NCBI RefSeq assembly: GCF_030055635.1
Contig: NZ_JASFYM010000005.1
Span: forward strand, 39,544-103,543
Source of the DNA: Methanothrix sp.
GTDB lineage: Archaea; Halobacteriota; Methanosarcinia; Methanotrichales; Methanotrichaceae
DNA length: 64,000 bases
Direction of reading: 5' to 3'
Every line of letters begins with the position of its first letter. Positions within the stretch are counted from its first letter, which is position 1. The translations under genes and the position numbers were made by a program. Below the pieces are notes generated by a model, which was not told the DNA's origin, did no database searches, and worked only from the letters and a program-made list of their open reading frames with translations. Shown here piece after piece: positions 36,415-48,109 of the stretch.

Positions 36415-36500
36415 GCGCCGATGGTCTAGCGGTTATGACTTGGGCCTTCCAAGCATCCCGAAGAAAGCCTACAACCCGGGTTCGAATCCCGGTCGGCGCA
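36415..36500 (+). tRNA. tRNA-Gly(UCC) with 14-nt intron
   Basis: Acceptor GCGCCGA/TCGGCGC, discriminator A, T-arm CCGGG-TTCGAAT-CCCGG. The anticodon stem TGGGC/GCCTA carries loop CTTCCA-A, anticodon TCC. The intron at 36452-36465 is only 14 bases: central helix CTTC/GAAG, bulges CAA and AAA, and a 7-base loop in place of an inner helix. BoxA CATTAAAAGT lies at 36381-36390. A T-rich run follows the gene. Confidence 0.92.
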
Positions 36501-36587
36501 TCTCTCTTCTGGGGTCCTTTTTCACTTTCGTTAAATGACGAACGACATTTCGCCATCTTTATATTCTAGTTGCTCGAGTTAACTGGC

Positions 36588-37307
36588 ATGAATTCTGAGG
36601 GTGAGTTCTCAAACATCAGGGGCTTGCTGGCCGAAAAGATCGCCGGCGAGATAACGCTTTCCCAGAACCCTGGCGAGACCCTCAGAAAGTGGCGCCGGAA
36701 CTTCGGGATAAGCCAGACAGAGCTCTCTAACTACCTGGGCATATCACCAAGCGTAATAAGCGACTACGAGAGCGGCAGGCGACGATCACCAGGCATACTG
36801 ATCGTCAGCAAGATCATCGATGCGCTTCTCAAGATAGACGAGCTGAGAGGATGCAACGTTCTGCGCGCATACGAGAGCATGTTCGGGGATATGGTGGGAC
36901 TCAGCGCGATATGCTCTGTCTGCGAGTATGCCAGGCCGGTCACGCTTGCGGAGTTCATGGCAGAGATCGATGCGACTCTTATATGCGGAAGCACGGATGT
37001 GCAGATCAACGGCTACACGATAATCGATAGCATAAAGGCGATACTGGAGCTTCTGCCCGAGCAGTTCTACAAGATCTATGGCCGGAGCACGGCCAGAGCG
37101 CTTATATTCACAGGTGTCACAAGGGGGAGATCGCCGCTGGTCGCGATAAGGGTGTCAAACCTGAAGCCAGGGGCGGTCATCCTCCAGGGCATAGAGGCTG
37201 AGCGCGTGGATCCGGTGGCTGTGAAGATCGCAAGGGTGGAGAACATACCCCTTCTTACCACGCTGCTCTCGCCAGAGGAGCTATCCAGCAGCCTGAGCAG
37301 GATATGA
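36588..37307 (+). CDS. Cro/CI-type HTH regulator of the mevalonate operon (COG1709-like)
   Basis: Protein of 239 residues. The helix-turn-helix lies at about residues 33-70 ([34 protein letters not shown]). The rest has a ligand-binding-like domain with VNGYTI-type strands ([20 protein letters not shown]) and [21 protein letters not shown] BoxA (CTTTATATT at 36557-36565) gives almost no leader. It directly precedes HMG-CoA synthase, so it probably controls isoprenoid precursor flow. This gene order recurs in euryarchaea. The effector is unknown. Confidence 0.78.
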   Translation: MNSEGEFSNIRGLLAEKIAGEITLSQNPGETLRKWRRNFGISQTELSNYLGISPSVISDYESGRRRSPGILIVSKIIDALLKIDELRGCNVLRAYESMFGDMVGLSAICSVCEYARPVTLAEFMAEIDATLICGSTDVQINGYTIIDSIKAILELLPEQFYKIYGRSTARALIFTGVTRGRSPLVAIRVSNLKPGAVILQGIEAERVDPVAVKIARVENIPLLTTLLSPEELSSSLSRI

Positions 37308-37318
37308 GAGGGGATCAC

Positions 37319-38356
37319 TTGGGCGTCGGTATAGTCAGCTACGGTGTTTACATTCCGAGGTACAGGATAAAGGTCGATGAGATTGCCAGGGTCTGGGGAG
37401 AGGTGGAGGATGTCGCTAGGAGCCTCAACGTCTACGAGAAGGCGGTTCCCGATCTGGATGAGGATACCGCCACCATCGCTGTTGAGGCCGCCAGAAACGC
37501 GATATCCAGAGCGAATATCGATCCGCGCAGGATAGGCGCGATATACACAGGCTCTGAGAGCCATCCGTATGCTGTTAAGCCGACCGGCACCATCGTCGGC
37601 GAGGCGATCGGCTGTTCTCATTCTCATACAGTTGCTGATATGGAGTTTGCCTGCAAGGCAGGCACAGCGGCTCTGCAGGCATGCATGGGTCTCGTCAGGT
37701 CAGGCATGATAGAGCTGGGGCTGGCCATAGGCGCAGACGTGAGCCAGGGCGCACCTGGAGACGCTCTGGAGTACACAGCAGCTGCTGGCGGTGCAGCGTA
37801 TGTTGTCGGCGCCGGGGATCTCATCGCGGAGATAGAGGGCACCTACTCATTCACCACCGATACTCCGGATTTCTGGCGGAGGGAGGGGATGCCGTATCCG
37901 GAGCATGGCGGGAGGTTCACAGGTGAGCCGGCATACTTCAAGCACGTGACATCTGCCGCTAGAGGGCTAATGGAGATGCTGGGGAGAAAGCCGGAGGATT
38001 ACGATTATGCTGTCTTCCATCAGCCAAACGGGAAGTTCCCCGTGAGGGTCGCGGCGAAGCTCGGATTCACAAAGGAGCAGATCGCCCCAGGGCTTGTGGT
38101 TCCGCTCATAGGAAACACCTACTCCGGCTCAACCCTCATAGGCCTGGCGGCGACGCTCGACCAGGCGAAGCCGGGGGAGAGCATCTTCGTCACCAGCTTC
38201 GGCTCCGGCGCTGGAAGCGATGCATTCAGCATCGTCGTCACGGATAGGATAAATGATGTCAGAGATCGTGCCCCGAGCGTTAGGGATTACATAGCAATAG
38301 CTGAGTACATCGACTACGCGAGATACGCGAAGCACAAGGGGAAGCTCAGACTATGA
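37319..38356 (+). CDS. hmgS: Hydroxymethylglutaryl-CoA synthase
   Basis: Thiolase-fold enzyme of about 345 residues that condenses acetoacetyl-CoA with acetyl-CoA for mevalonate synthesis. The start [16 protein letters not shown], catalytic Cys in [14 protein letters not shown] and catalytic His in [10 protein letters not shown] are clear. The TTG at 37319 has GAGGGGATC at good distance; the ATG at 37304 overlaps the regulator stop and would add five residues. Next to thiolase and DUF35, the three form the archaeal thiolase-HMGCS complex. Confidence 0.92.
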   Translation: MGVGIVSYGVYIPRYRIKVDEIARVWGEVEDVARSLNVYEKAVPDLDEDTATIAVEAARNAISRANIDPRRIGAIYTGSESHPYAVKPTGTIVGEAIGCSHSHTVADMEFACKAGTAALQACMGLVRSGMIELGLAIGADVSQGAPGDALEYTAAAGGAAYVVGAGDLIAEIEGTYSFTTDTPDFWRREGMPYPEHGGRFTGEPAYFKHVTSAARGLMEMLGRKPEDYDYAVFHQPNGKFPVRVAAKLGFTKEQIAPGLVVPLIGNTYSGSTLIGLAATLDQAKPGESIFVTSFGSGAGSDAFSIVVTDRINDVRDRAPSVRDYIAIAEYIDYARYAKHKGKLRL

Positions 38357-39516
38357 GGGCTGTATCAATCATCGGGGTCGGATGCACGCGGTTCGGCGAA
38401 CGCTGGGACAGCTCCCTGCGCGATCTGGTCGTGGAGACAGGCATCGCCGCGATAGAGGACGCTGGAGTTGCAGGCGAGGCCATAGACGCTCTCTATGTTG
38501 GAAACATGAGCGGCGGCAGGTTCGTGGAGCAGGAGCACATAGGTGCTCTGATAGCTGACTATGCGGGTCTCTCAAGGCTGCACATCCCATCGACCAGGGT
38601 CGAGGCTGCATGCGCATCAGGCGGTCTCGCCCTTCGGGAGGCGTTCCTGGCGGTCGCCAGCGGATACGCGGACATAGTCATAGCAGCCGGCGTTGAGAAG
38701 ATGACCGATGTCTCCAGCGGCGTTGCTGCTGACGCTCTTGCGGCAGCTGCAGACAGGGAGTGGGAGTGCTTCTTCGGCGCGACGTTTCCAGCGCTGTACG
38801 CGATGATCGCGAGGCTTCACATGCGCAGGTACGGCACGACGAGAGAGCAGCTCGCGCAGGTGGCTGTGAAGAACCATCACCACGGCCACATGAATCCGAT
38901 CGCTCAGTACCATACGGAGATAAAGGTGGAGGATGTGGTGAGCTCCCCGCTGGTCGCAGATCCCCTCAGGGTCCTGGACTGCTCGCCGATAACCGACGGA
39001 GCGGCTGCTCTTGTCCTCGCGCCATCAGATATCGCATCCAGGTACTGTGACACGCCCATCAGGATCCTGGCTAGCGCGCAGGCGAGCGACAGCCTCGCGC
39101 TCCACGACCGGAGAGACATAACAACGCTGGACGCGACGGTCTACGCAGCTAAGAAGGCATTCGCTCAGGCGCGGTTAACCCCAGAGGATATAGATGTGGC
39201 GGAGGTCCATGACTGCTTCACCATAGGGGAGATCCTAGCAATCGAGGATCTCGGGTTCTTCCCGAAGGGCGAGGGCGGAGCTGCGACAGAGGAGGGGAGG
39301 ACCGCCATTGGAGGGGATGTCGCAGTCAACACCTCTGGTGGGTTGAAGGCATGCGGACATCCGGTGGGCGCCACGGGAATAAAGCAGGCTTACGAGATCG
39401 TGCTCCAGCTCAGAGGCGAGGCTGGAAAGCGTCAGGTGGATGATGCTGAGATAGGTCTGACGCACAACGTCGGCGGCTCCGGAGGAACCGCACTGGTGCA
39501 CATACTCTCGAGGTGA
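38353..39516 (+). CDS. Acetyl-CoA C-acetyltransferase (archaeal thiolase)
   Basis: Protein of 387 residues making acetoacetyl-CoA from two acetyl-CoA. The catalytic Cys lies in [14 protein letters not shown], other active-site residues in EVHDCFT and [14 protein letters not shown]. It overlaps HMG-CoA synthase by four bases. In archaea this enzyme channels its product directly to HMG-CoA synthase with the DUF35 protein as a bridge. Length is normal. Confidence 0.92.
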   Translation: MRAVSIIGVGCTRFGERWDSSLRDLVVETGIAAIEDAGVAGEAIDALYVGNMSGGRFVEQEHIGALIADYAGLSRLHIPSTRVEAACASGGLALREAFLAVASGYADIVIAAGVEKMTDVSSGVAADALAAAADREWECFFGATFPALYAMIARLHMRRYGTTREQLAQVAVKNHHHGHMNPIAQYHTEIKVEDVVSSPLVADPLRVLDCSPITDGAAALVLAPSDIASRYCDTPIRILASAQASDSLALHDRRDITTLDATVYAAKKAFAQARLTPEDIDVAEVHDCFTIGEILAIEDLGFFPKGEGGAATEEGRTAIGGDVAVNTSGGLKACGHPVGATGIKQAYEIVLQLRGEAGKRQVDDAEIGLTHNVGGSGGTALVHILSR

Positions 39517-39520
39517 GACC

Positions 39521-39928
39521 ACGACGACAAATGCTCCGAGGTTCTGGAGGTGCATACCCCAGAGGTACAACCTGATAGGAACGCACTGCAAGAGCTGTGG
39601 CGAGTATTACTTCCCCCCAAGGACGCTCTGTCCGAACTGCAGGCGAACGGGCCAGATGGAGGAGCACAGGTTCAGGGGTACAGGCACCGTGATCACATAC
39701 ACGACGATATACAGCGCGACAGAGGACTTCGAGAGGCTCACTCCGTACAACCTGGCGATAATCCAGCTCGACGAGGGACCAAAGCTCACAGGACAGGTGG
39801 TTTGCTCGCCTGAGGATATGAAAATAGGCATGCGTGTCAGGCCTGTTTTCAGGATACTCGGAAAGGAGGGGGAGAGGGGCATAATATACTACGGCACCAA
39901 GTTCGCTCCTGCAGATGATGCTCCCTAA
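39521..39928 (+). CDS. DUF35 OB-fold/zinc-ribbon bridge protein, no standard start codon
   Basis: About 135 residues. The N-terminal NAPRFWRCIPQRYNLIG, the zinc ribbon CKSCGEYYFPP..LCPNC and an OB-fold (GTGTVITYTTIYSATEDF) make this the bridging subunit of the archaeal thiolase/HMG-CoA synthase complex. Between an upstream stop and the zinc ribbon, this frame has no ATG, GTG or TTG. GAGGTGAG at 39510-39517 precedes ACG codons at 39521 and 39524, which I list as the start. The first ATG (39656) would delete the zinc ribbon. A non-standard start or a sequence error are both possible. Confidence 0.75.
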   Translation, partial: TTTNAPRFWRCIPQRYNLIGTHCKSCGEYYFPPRTLCPNCRRTGQMEEHRFRGTGTVITYTTIYSATEDFERLTPYNLAIIQLDEGPKLTGQVVCSPEDMKIGMRVRPVFRILGKEGERGIIYYGTKFAPADDAP

Positions 39929-40007
39929 GATAGTGTGATCAGAAATCCCTGCTCTTGGGAAAGAAGTCACTTAAGCAGAATCGCCCTGGCTGGGCGCTTT
40001 TGGCATG

Positions 40008-40016
40008 CTTTATACT
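40008..40016 (+). promoter_or_regulatory. BoxA of the gyrB-gyrA operon
   Basis: GCTTTATAC, followed by a start site near 40040 and a leader of about 45 bases to the gyrB TTG. Confidence 0.45.
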
Positions 40017-40049
40017 ACAGGATTAGATACATATTGTAGAAGCCCGTAA

Positions 40050-41972
<1,923 letters not shown>

Positions 41973-41976
41973 TCAC

Positions 41977-44367
41977 ATGGCAGAGATAGATGTCGATGTA
42001 ACAGAGGAGATGAAATCCTCCTACATAGATTACGCAATGAGCGTGATAGTCGGGCGGGCCCTTCCCGATGTCAGGGACGGCCTGAAGCCTGTCCACAGGC
42101 GCATCCTCTACGCCATGTACGAGCAGGGTGTCACATTCGATCAGCCCTACAAGAAGTCCGCCCGCATCGTCGGCGATGTGATGGGTAAGTACCACCCGCA
42201 TGGCGACGCAGCGATCTACGACACCATGGTCAGGATGGCCCAGGACTTCTCGATGCGATACACCCTGATAGATGGCCAGGGAAACTTCGGCTCGGTCGAT
42301 GGGGATCCGCCGGCTGCGATGCGATACACAGAGGTCAGGCTCTCGAGGATCGCGGGCGAGATGCTTGCAGATATAGAGAAGGATACCGTGGATTTCGTGC
42401 CGAACTACGACGGCTCTCTCAAGGAGCCGACCGTGCTCCCCTCCAGGCTTCCGAACCTGCTCGTCAACGGATCCACGGGCATCGCTGTCGGAATGGCGAC
42501 GAACATCCCGCCCCACAATCTCAGGGAGGTCGTGTACGCGCTGATCCACCTGATCGAGAACCCTGATGCATCTGTAGCGGATCTCATGAACTTCATCAGG
42601 GGCCCGGACTTTCCAACTGGCGGATACATCGTGGGGAAGAGCGGCATAGAGAGCGCTTATGCCACAGGCAGGGGCACGATAACGATCAGAGCCAGATCCG
42701 AGATAGAGGAGGGGCGCAGGGGCTCGAGGATAGTATTCACAGAGCTTCCCTATCAGGTAAACAAGGCCAAGATCGTTGAGGACATCGCGGAGCTCGTCAA
42801 GACGGAAAGGGTTGCTGGCATCTCGGAGATCAGGGATGAGTCTGATCGGGAGGGGATAAGGCTGGTCGTGGAGCTGAAGCAGGGCGTGAACCCTCAGGTT
42901 GTGCTCAACCAGCTCCACAAGCACACGCAGCTCGAGACCACATACGGCATAATCAACCTGGTCCTCGTCGACGGCCAGCCCAGGACGCTGACTCTTAAGG
43001 AAACCCTGGAGCACTACATCAACTACAGGGCTGAGGTGATCGAGAGGAGGACCCGCTTCGAGCTCGATCAGGCAGAGAAAAGAGCGCACATACTCGCTGG
43101 AATTCTCATCGCCCTCAGAAACATAGATGCGGTCATAGCTCTCATCAGGGGCTCGCATTCACCTTCAGAGGCCAGGGATCTGCTCATGGCCAGATTCGGG
43201 CTCAGCGAGGAGCAGGCTAAGGCGATTCTGGACATGAGGCTCCAGAGGTTGACGGGTCTGGAGCAGGAGAAGATCGCATCCGAGGCAAGAGAGCTTGAGG
43301 CCACGATCGCGAGATTGAAGGGAATACTCGCGAGCAGGGCGGAGGTCCTCGATATAATCAAGGATGAGCTGAGGGAGCTGGCTGAGAGTTACGGCGATGA
43401 CAGGAGGACGGAGATAGTGGAGTCTGTGGAGTATGTGAGGCCAGAGGACCTCATCCAGGAGGAGGAGGTCGCGGTGATAATAACGAACAACGGCTACATC
43501 AAACGACAGCCGCTCTCCGTGTACAGGATGCAGAGGAGAGGTGGGAAGGGCAGCATCGGGGCCGAGACAAGGAGCGAGGATTTCGTCACAGACATATTCA
43601 CAGCATCGACGCTGGATTACCTCCTGATATTCACAGATAAGGGCAAGGCGCACTGGCTCAGGGTCTATGAGATACCGATGGTCTCCAAGGTATCCAGAGG
43701 CAGGTCGATAGCCAGTCTCCTGCAGCTGGAGGAGAACGAAAGGATCACAGAGGCGATACCTGTCGGGAGCTTCAGCACGGATGAATACATCGTGCTCGCT
43801 ACACGCATGGGCAGCATTGTGAAAACGCCGCTGAGAGCGTTCAGCAATCCGAGGAGAGGCGGGATCAAGGCCGTAAATCTTCGCGGGGACTCTCTTGTGG
43901 CTGCCAGGCTCACAGACGGCTCGAGGGAGCTGATCGTCGCCACAAAGAAAGGCAAAGCGATAAGGTTCCAGGAGAGTGATGTAAGACCGAGCGGGAGGGG
44001 ATCGATGGGTGTGAAGGCGATAAACCTCTCTGAAGGAGATGAGCTTATCTCCATGGATGTGGTGAGAGAGGGAGAGACGCTCTTCACCATAACCACGCAG
44101 GGGTACGGAAAGAGGACGGATCTGAGCGAGTATCCGCTCCAGAGGCGCGGCGGCAAGGGGGTCAAGAACATAGATACGCGGAGAGGGGATGTGGTGGCCG
44201 CAATTACAGTATCAGACGACGACGGCCTCCTGATAACCACGAAGGAAGGGGTGATGATCAGGATAGCTGCATCCGATGTGAGGGTGCAGGGGAGGGCAAC
44301 ACAGGGCGTGAAGATCATGGACGTGAAGCCCGGAGACGAGATATCGGATGTGGCGAGGGTCGATTAG
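41977..44367 (+). CDS. gyrA: DNA gyrase subunit A
   Basis: Protein of 796 residues that cleaves and rejoins [23 protein letters not shown] is the N-terminal signature and the catalytic Tyr lies in [13 protein letters not shown]. The C-terminal beta-pinwheel, which wraps DNA, has the GyrA-box QRRGGKG twice ([13 protein letters not shown] and [12 protein letters not shown]), consistent with supercoiling activity rather than decatenation. Cotranscribed with gyrB. An antisense 409-residue frame spans much of it and is rejected. Confidence 0.96.
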   Translation: MAEIDVDVTEEMKSSYIDYAMSVIVGRALPDVRDGLKPVHRRILYAMYEQGVTFDQPYKKSARIVGDVMGKYHPHGDAAIYDTMVRMAQDFSMRYTLIDGQGNFGSVDGDPPAAMRYTEVRLSRIAGEMLADIEKDTVDFVPNYDGSLKEPTVLPSRLPNLLVNGSTGIAVGMATNIPPHNLREVVYALIHLIENPDASVADLMNFIRGPDFPTGGYIVGKSGIESAYATGRGTITIRARSEIEEGRRGSRIVFTELPYQVNKAKIVEDIAELVKTERVAGISEIRDESDREGIRLVVELKQGVNPQVVLNQLHKHTQLETTYGIINLVLVDGQPRTLTLKETLEHYINYRAEVIERRTRFELDQAEKRAHILAGILIALRNIDAVIALIRGSHSPSEARDLLMARFGLSEEQAKAILDMRLQRLTGLEQEKIASEARELEATIARLKGILASRAEVLDIIKDELRELAESYGDDRRTEIVESVEYVRPEDLIQEEEVAVIITNNGYIKRQPLSVYRMQRRGGKGSIGAETRSEDFVTDIFTASTLDYLLIFTDKGKAHWLRVYEIPMVSKVSRGRSIASLLQLEENERITEAIPVGSFSTDEYIVLATRMGSIVKTPLRAFSNPRRGGIKAVNLRGDSLVAARLTDGSRELIVATKKGKAIRFQESDVRPSGRGSMGVKAINLSEGDELISMDVVREGETLFTITTQGYGKRTDLSEYPLQRRGGKGVKNIDTRRGDVVAAITVSDDDGLLITTKEGVMIRIAASDVRVQGRATQGVKIMDVKPGDEISDVARVD

Positions 44368-44773
44368 GGCTGTGTGAATCGCTGATGGATAGCAGATGCA
44401 AGCTCCGGTCGTGCGCTTGAATCATGAATGGAATCTCAGTAATCAGCACTCACTAGCACAGCAGATCACAAATACTGCGATGTCACCTGGTGCTGGGTTC
44501 GATAATCCGAGTACACAGCCCAGATCGGGGTCTTCAGGCCGGAGAGAGGTCGCATCCGCGGTCCCGTTTAAGACTCACAGAACATCCCGCCAGAAGGATG
44601 TGAGCCAGCAGGCGGTTCACCAGCTTTATGATGGCTATCAAAATCATGATTAATAATGATAGATTATCTCTTTTGTGCCAAACAATCTCTGAAGAAGTTA
44701 TCAATCATGTCAAAAGGTTTAAGTTCTAGTGGATCGCAGGGTGTACAGCTCTGTCTCTCAGGAGGTGACATCG
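44368..44773. other. Gene-free stretch with repeat R1 copy 2
   Basis: Holds repeat R1 (44407-44514), immediately preceded by half of the tnpB-end palindrome (CAAGCTCCGGTC at 44399-44410). The rest is AT-rich near 44640-44720 and probably carries the promoter of the microprotein gene. Confidence 0.5.
44407..44514 (+). repeat. Dispersed intergenic repeat R1, copy 2
   Basis: Aligns with 3079-3189 along its whole length in the same orientation, with identical core CACTCACTAGCACA. Located downstream of gyrA, whereas copy 1 lies downstream of a regulator gene. Confidence 0.7.
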
Positions 44774-44881
44774 ATGAGCATCATGGATCATGTGCTTGTT
44801 GTGGTGATATTCGGCGTCCTGGTCGTTGCGCTGCCATGGCTATCAAACAAGTGGTCCGACAGCCGGTCGGGCGTGAGGTAG
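44774..44881 (+). CDS. 35-residue single-helix membrane microprotein
   Basis: Reads MSIMDHVLVVVIFGVLVVAL, then PWLSNKWSDSRSGVR: one transmembrane helix and a short basic tail that should face the cytoplasm. A near-perfect ribosome binding site, AGGAGGTGA, ends six bases before the ATG, which is the best such site in the window. It lies between gyrA and the convergent marker-12 pair. Function unknown. A short frame can arise by chance, but the site and composition argue for a real gene. Confidence 0.6.
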   Translation: MSIMDHVLVVVIFGVLVVALPWLSNKWSDSRSGVR

Positions 44882-44934
44882 GTCTTGTAGCTCAGGGCTA
44901 GATCCCCATGGGGATGAAGGCCCACGTCCCGTAT

Positions 44935-45177
44935 TTATCGCATCTTGCATCTTTTTCCGTAATGCGGGCACTTCGTGTTTGTGCATGCGTCCCTCGATGC
45001 CTCTGTCAGCTCCATCAGCAGCATGTCCAGCCTGCCCTCCAGCTCGGGCGGCACATCCTCACGCCCTGCAAGCGCCTCCACCCTGTGCAGAAGGGCATGT
45101 GCTGTCACGCTGCTCTCAGAGGACCTTGCCATCTCCTCGATCTCTTTAAGCACCTCCAGCCACTCATCCACTCCCAT
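44935..45177 (-). CDS. Small protein downstream of marker 12
   Basis: About 80 residues, mostly helical and acidic (MGVDEWLEVLKEIEEMARSS), ending in a short cysteine cluster ACTNTKCPHYGKRCKMR that could bind a metal. ATG 45177 is preferred over 45198. Its 5' end overlaps the marker-12 gene by 14 bases, so the two are translationally coupled and probably functionally linked. No family recognised. Confidence 0.6.
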   Translation of the reverse strand: MGVDEWLEVLKEIEEMARSSESSVTAHALLHRVEALAGREDVPPELEGRLDMLLMELTEASRDACTNTKCPHYGKRCKMR

Positions 45178-46102
45178 CGAAGACCCGCTCATCAACATCT
45201 ATCCCCATGATGGATCTCATCCCTGCAGATATATCCTCTGCGATCCAGGCGCAGCCCGTGGCAGAGGCAAATGATGGTAGAGGAATGACATCAACGCTGA
45301 GAAGCTCAGAGACGCGCTCAGCGATATTTGGAGCTGGATCTCCTGCAAGGAACATATCCGGAGATCCAGCGCCGAGGTCCTTGAGGAGAATGGACATCGC
45401 GCTCATCTCCATCGCTGCGAAGAGTGCCAGGATCTCCAGCGCGAGATCGTCATGCTCATCTGAGAGATTCATCCTTCTCAGGATCCCGCCATGCGAGAAT
45501 GCCTCGTTCGCTGTCATCCTTCCATCATCAACAGCTCTTATCGCATCGACATCCAGCGGCCCCTGCAGCAGGCCGGGGGCGAATATCGGCGCATCTATCG
45601 CCCCTGCGATCCTCCCATCGTTTATGCCGATCGTGACTGTGTTGGAGCTGGCATCAGCTATCACAGCGTTCTCCACGCCCCTGCGCACGACGTAGTACCC
45701 GAGGCCGACCTTCTCAGGGCTCGCTCCATGAGAAAAGACCTTCATTCTCACATCTGTATTGGAGCCTCTGTGTATGCCCGGGAGCAGGACGACCGGCCAG
45801 CCGGAGATCGCCATGGCCTCGTATACCCTTGTGCCACCCCCGACCTCGATCCCGGCGCCGCTGAGCCTCGCGAGCCCCCTGTTCTCAGCATCCTGGAGTC
45901 TGGTTATGCGCGTTATGCCGTCGCCCATCGAGTAGCAGAGCGCAACAAGATCGAACGATCCGGCATGAAAGTGATCCTTTATCCTCTCCAGTATCTCCTC
46001 CGGTCTGAGGGATCCGGCCTCGGATCTTGGTATTGCAATGCCTTCTCCATGATGATTCGCGAACCTTATCGCCCTCGTCCCGTGGTCGACGCCTATGAAC
46101 AT
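45164..46102 (-). CDS. Methanogenesis marker protein 12 (DUF1464-like)
   Basis: Protein of 312 residues with an ASKHA (actin/hexokinase) fold: FIGVDHGTRAIRFA is the phosphate-1 loop, ADASSNTVTIGI the second and FLAGDPAPNIAERV the adenosine-side motif. I assign it to the methanogen-specific marker 12 family, whose function is unknown; the fold suggests ATP-dependent phosphorylation or activation. BoxA at 46141-46151. It is coupled to a small Cys-rich protein downstream. Confidence 0.8.
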   Translation of the reverse strand: MFIGVDHGTRAIRFANHHGEGIAIPRSEAGSLRPEEILERIKDHFHAGSFDLVALCYSMGDGITRITRLQDAENRGLARLSGAGIEVGGGTRVYEAMAISGWPVVLLPGIHRGSNTDVRMKVFSHGASPEKVGLGYYVVRRGVENAVIADASSNTVTIGINDGRIAGAIDAPIFAPGLLQGPLDVDAIRAVDDGRMTANEAFSHGGILRRMNLSDEHDDLALEILALFAAMEMSAMSILLKDLGAGSPDMFLAGDPAPNIAERVSELLSVDVIPLPSFASATGCAWIAEDISAGMRSIMGIDVDERVFDGSG

Positions 46103-46140
46103 GTGCTCTCCTTCTTATGTGAGTGATCGCTACAAGCCCT

Positions 46141-46151
46141 GGTATATACTT
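46141..46151 (-). promoter_or_regulatory. BoxA of the marker-12 operon
   Basis: AAGTATATACC on the minus strand, about 40 bases upstream of the start codon, so the leader would be about 15 bases. Confidence 0.5.
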
Positions 46152-46251
46152 TGCAGACCTGTGTTCTCACGCGAACAGTCTCATTCGCGCAGGCTTATAC
46201 AGAAACTGAGAGGAATGAAGACTGGCGGTTCATGAGATGAAAATGATTCCT

Positions 46252-47145
46252 TCATCCCACAAGCCTCAGTATCTCCTTCGCGAGCCTTGTGCTCTCCTCG
46301 ATGCTATCCATGCGCGTGTCTATGCGTATGCATCTTCCGGGATAGCTGCTGCTCCTTGACACTATGAAATGATCCACCTCTCCCAGGATCGAGATGACGC
46401 CCGCGTCGTCTGGCTCGACCCCCACAGCCCTCATGAACCTGGCTGCAGGCCCGCTGAACGGCCTGTCGCCATCGAGAGGGCTCACCGCCACCGTGATCTT
46501 ATCTGCCATCGCATCCCTCACGCCCTTCAGCGACAGGATCGGGCAGATGCTCGTCACGGGGTTGCTGGGCCCGATTACGACTGTCTTTTCCCTCCGGAGG
46601 GCTTCGATAAATCCACTGCTGGGTTTTGCATCGTCTATCCCCTCAAATCGAACGCCAATGACCTCTGGCTCACCCCGCCTCTCGACCCAGAACTCCTGAA
46701 AATGCATATCGCCGAGTGGCGTCGTGATTATGGTGGATACGCTGTCATCGCTCATCGGGAATACCCTGGACCTGATACCCAGCGCTTCTCTGATCTTCTC
46801 AGTGGCATCGCTGAGCGTGCCTCCTCTGCGGATGACATCTGATCTGAGTATGTGAAACGCCCTGTCTGCATCGCCTATTGAGAGCCTCTCCCTCACCCCA
46901 ATTTCTTTCAAACGGGTGTGCGTTATGAAGCTGTCCCCCCTGATGCCCCACCATCTCTCCTCATCGATCAAATCCGCGAGCGTGTAGAGGACGGTATCCA
47001 GGTCAGGGGAGACCAGGTTTCCGGAGATCCATAGGTCCTCGGCTGTGTTGACAACAACCGTGATCTCCTCTGGATCGATGACCCTCACGAGACCGCGAAG
47101 CAGCTTCGGTGTGCCGGTGCCGCCACTGAGTATCAGCATGCTCAC
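46252..47145 (-). CDS. cofD: 2-phospho-L-lactate transferase
   Basis: Protein of 297 residues that joins lactyl (or related) phosphodiester to the deazaflavin Fo to make F420-0, the hydride carrier central to methanogenesis. LSGGTGTPKLLRGL is the N-terminal loop, NTAEDLWISGNLVSPDLDTV the deazaflavin site, and VIGPSNPVTSICPILSL a phosphate-binding motif. It overlaps the ZPR1 gene by four bases. The product feeds the F420:NADP oxidoreductase also found in this window. Confidence 0.95.
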   Translation of the reverse strand: MSMLILSGGTGTPKLLRGLVRVIDPEEITVVVNTAEDLWISGNLVSPDLDTVLYTLADLIDEERWWGIRGDSFITHTRLKEIGVRERLSIGDADRAFHILRSDVIRRGGTLSDATEKIREALGIRSRVFPMSDDSVSTIITTPLGDMHFQEFWVERRGEPEVIGVRFEGIDDAKPSSGFIEALRREKTVVIGPSNPVTSICPILSLKGVRDAMADKITVAVSPLDGDRPFSGPAARFMRAVGVEPDDAGVISILGEVDHFIVSRSSSYPGRCIRIDTRMDSIEESTRLAKEILRLVG

Positions 47146-47717
47146 TCAGAGATATCGAGAACTATCATGCCTGTCTTGAGGGTGCTGGCCTCCTCTATGG
47201 ACAGAGGGGTTGCCACAGCGTGATCCGATATTATGGCGCTGTTTCCGAACGGATCCTCCAGGATCACCGTGAGGCTGAACTCGCCCCTGAGCGCCATCTC
47301 TATCTTCGAGAGGATCTCCTCGCCCCTTGCGGTCCTCTCCGCATCCTGGGCCTGCCTCGCGGCGTTCGTTGCGAACTCGACGATGTTCTTCACCCTTACA
47401 AGAACGCCCTCGATGTTTGTTATGTAGGCCTCAGATGCATATCCTGGCTCTATATCCACCCCGATCTCGGGTATGTGGATCGTCCCGCTGGAGGATCTCA
47501 GAACCCTGGCGTTCAGGTCCTCGATCTCCCTCACAACAAGGGTGTGCCTGTACGGCTCGCGCTGGCTCAGAAGCATGGTATCGCTGTGCCTGAAGCCACA
47601 CTCGCAGACCCCTGCAATGATCAGGGCGTCCCCGAAGTACGGCAGCTCTGTCGTCTCCCAGTTGAACTCCATCGTCGCCCCGCACATGGGGCAGCTCGCC
47701 TTCGTCTTGAGCTTCAA
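47142..47717 (-). CDS. ZPR1 zinc-finger domain protein
   Basis: Protein of 191 residues, the archaeal single-unit form of eukaryotic ZPR1. The zinc finger is CPMCGATM..CECGFR and the beta-rich domain includes PYFGDALIIAGVCECG and STIHI-type strands (SSSGTIHIPEIGVDIEPGY). Eukaryotic ZPR1 binds and helps fold translation factor eEF1A, so a chaperone role for aEF1A is plausible. It overlaps sepF upstream and cofD downstream by four bases each. Confidence 0.9.
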   Translation of the reverse strand: MKLKTKASCPMCGATMEFNWETTELPYFGDALIIAGVCECGFRHSDTMLLSQREPYRHTLVVREIEDLNARVLRSSSGTIHIPEIGVDIEPGYASEAYITNIEGVLVRVKNIVEFATNAARQAQDAERTARGEEILSKIEMALRGEFSLTVILEDPFGNSAIISDHAVATPLSIEEASTLKTGMIVLDISE

Positions 47718-48073
47718 TCTCTTCCTCCCACAACCTTCTCCCTGTCGATCCTTATGCCGCTCGGAACTATAATGACCAAATCGTCTCCAACTCCGGCGAT
47801 ATCTCCAGCCATATCCTCGACTATCTTTCTCAGCTCGCCTATCGCCCTGTCCAGAGATGCCTTGTCCCTCTTCATGGGCGCTATATCAACCAGCAGTATG
47901 TTGCGTGACCGTATCTCCTGCTTTATCTCCGGCAGCACATCGAGAGACGTGAGCTCGGCCACTCTGAGATACGCACTGGGCCTCTCGGGCTCATCCTCGA
48001 ACTGGCCCAGATCCACCTCCACATACTCATCTGTGGCAGGCCTGCCCATCAGTCTTTCAAGGAACTTCACCAT
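47714..48073 (-). CDS. sepF: Cell division protein SepF
   Basis: Protein of 119 residues. The N-terminal MVKFLERLMG is an amphipathic membrane-binding helix, and the core (LRVAELTSLDVLPEIKQEIR, NILLVDIAP, VEDMAGDIAGVGDDLVIIVP) is the SepF fold. In archaea SepF is the membrane anchor of FtsZ at the division site. It is the second gene of a four-gene operon, starting 36 bases after the small membrane protein. Confidence 0.9.
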   Translation of the reverse strand: MVKFLERLMGRPATDEYVEVDLGQFEDEPERPSAYLRVAELTSLDVLPEIKQEIRSRNILLVDIAPMKRDKASLDRAIGELRKIVEDMAGDIAGVGDDLVIIVPSGIRIDREKVVGGRD

Positions 48074-48109
48074 CTCTAACCCTCAGGGATGTGATGATTA
48101 TTATTATAT

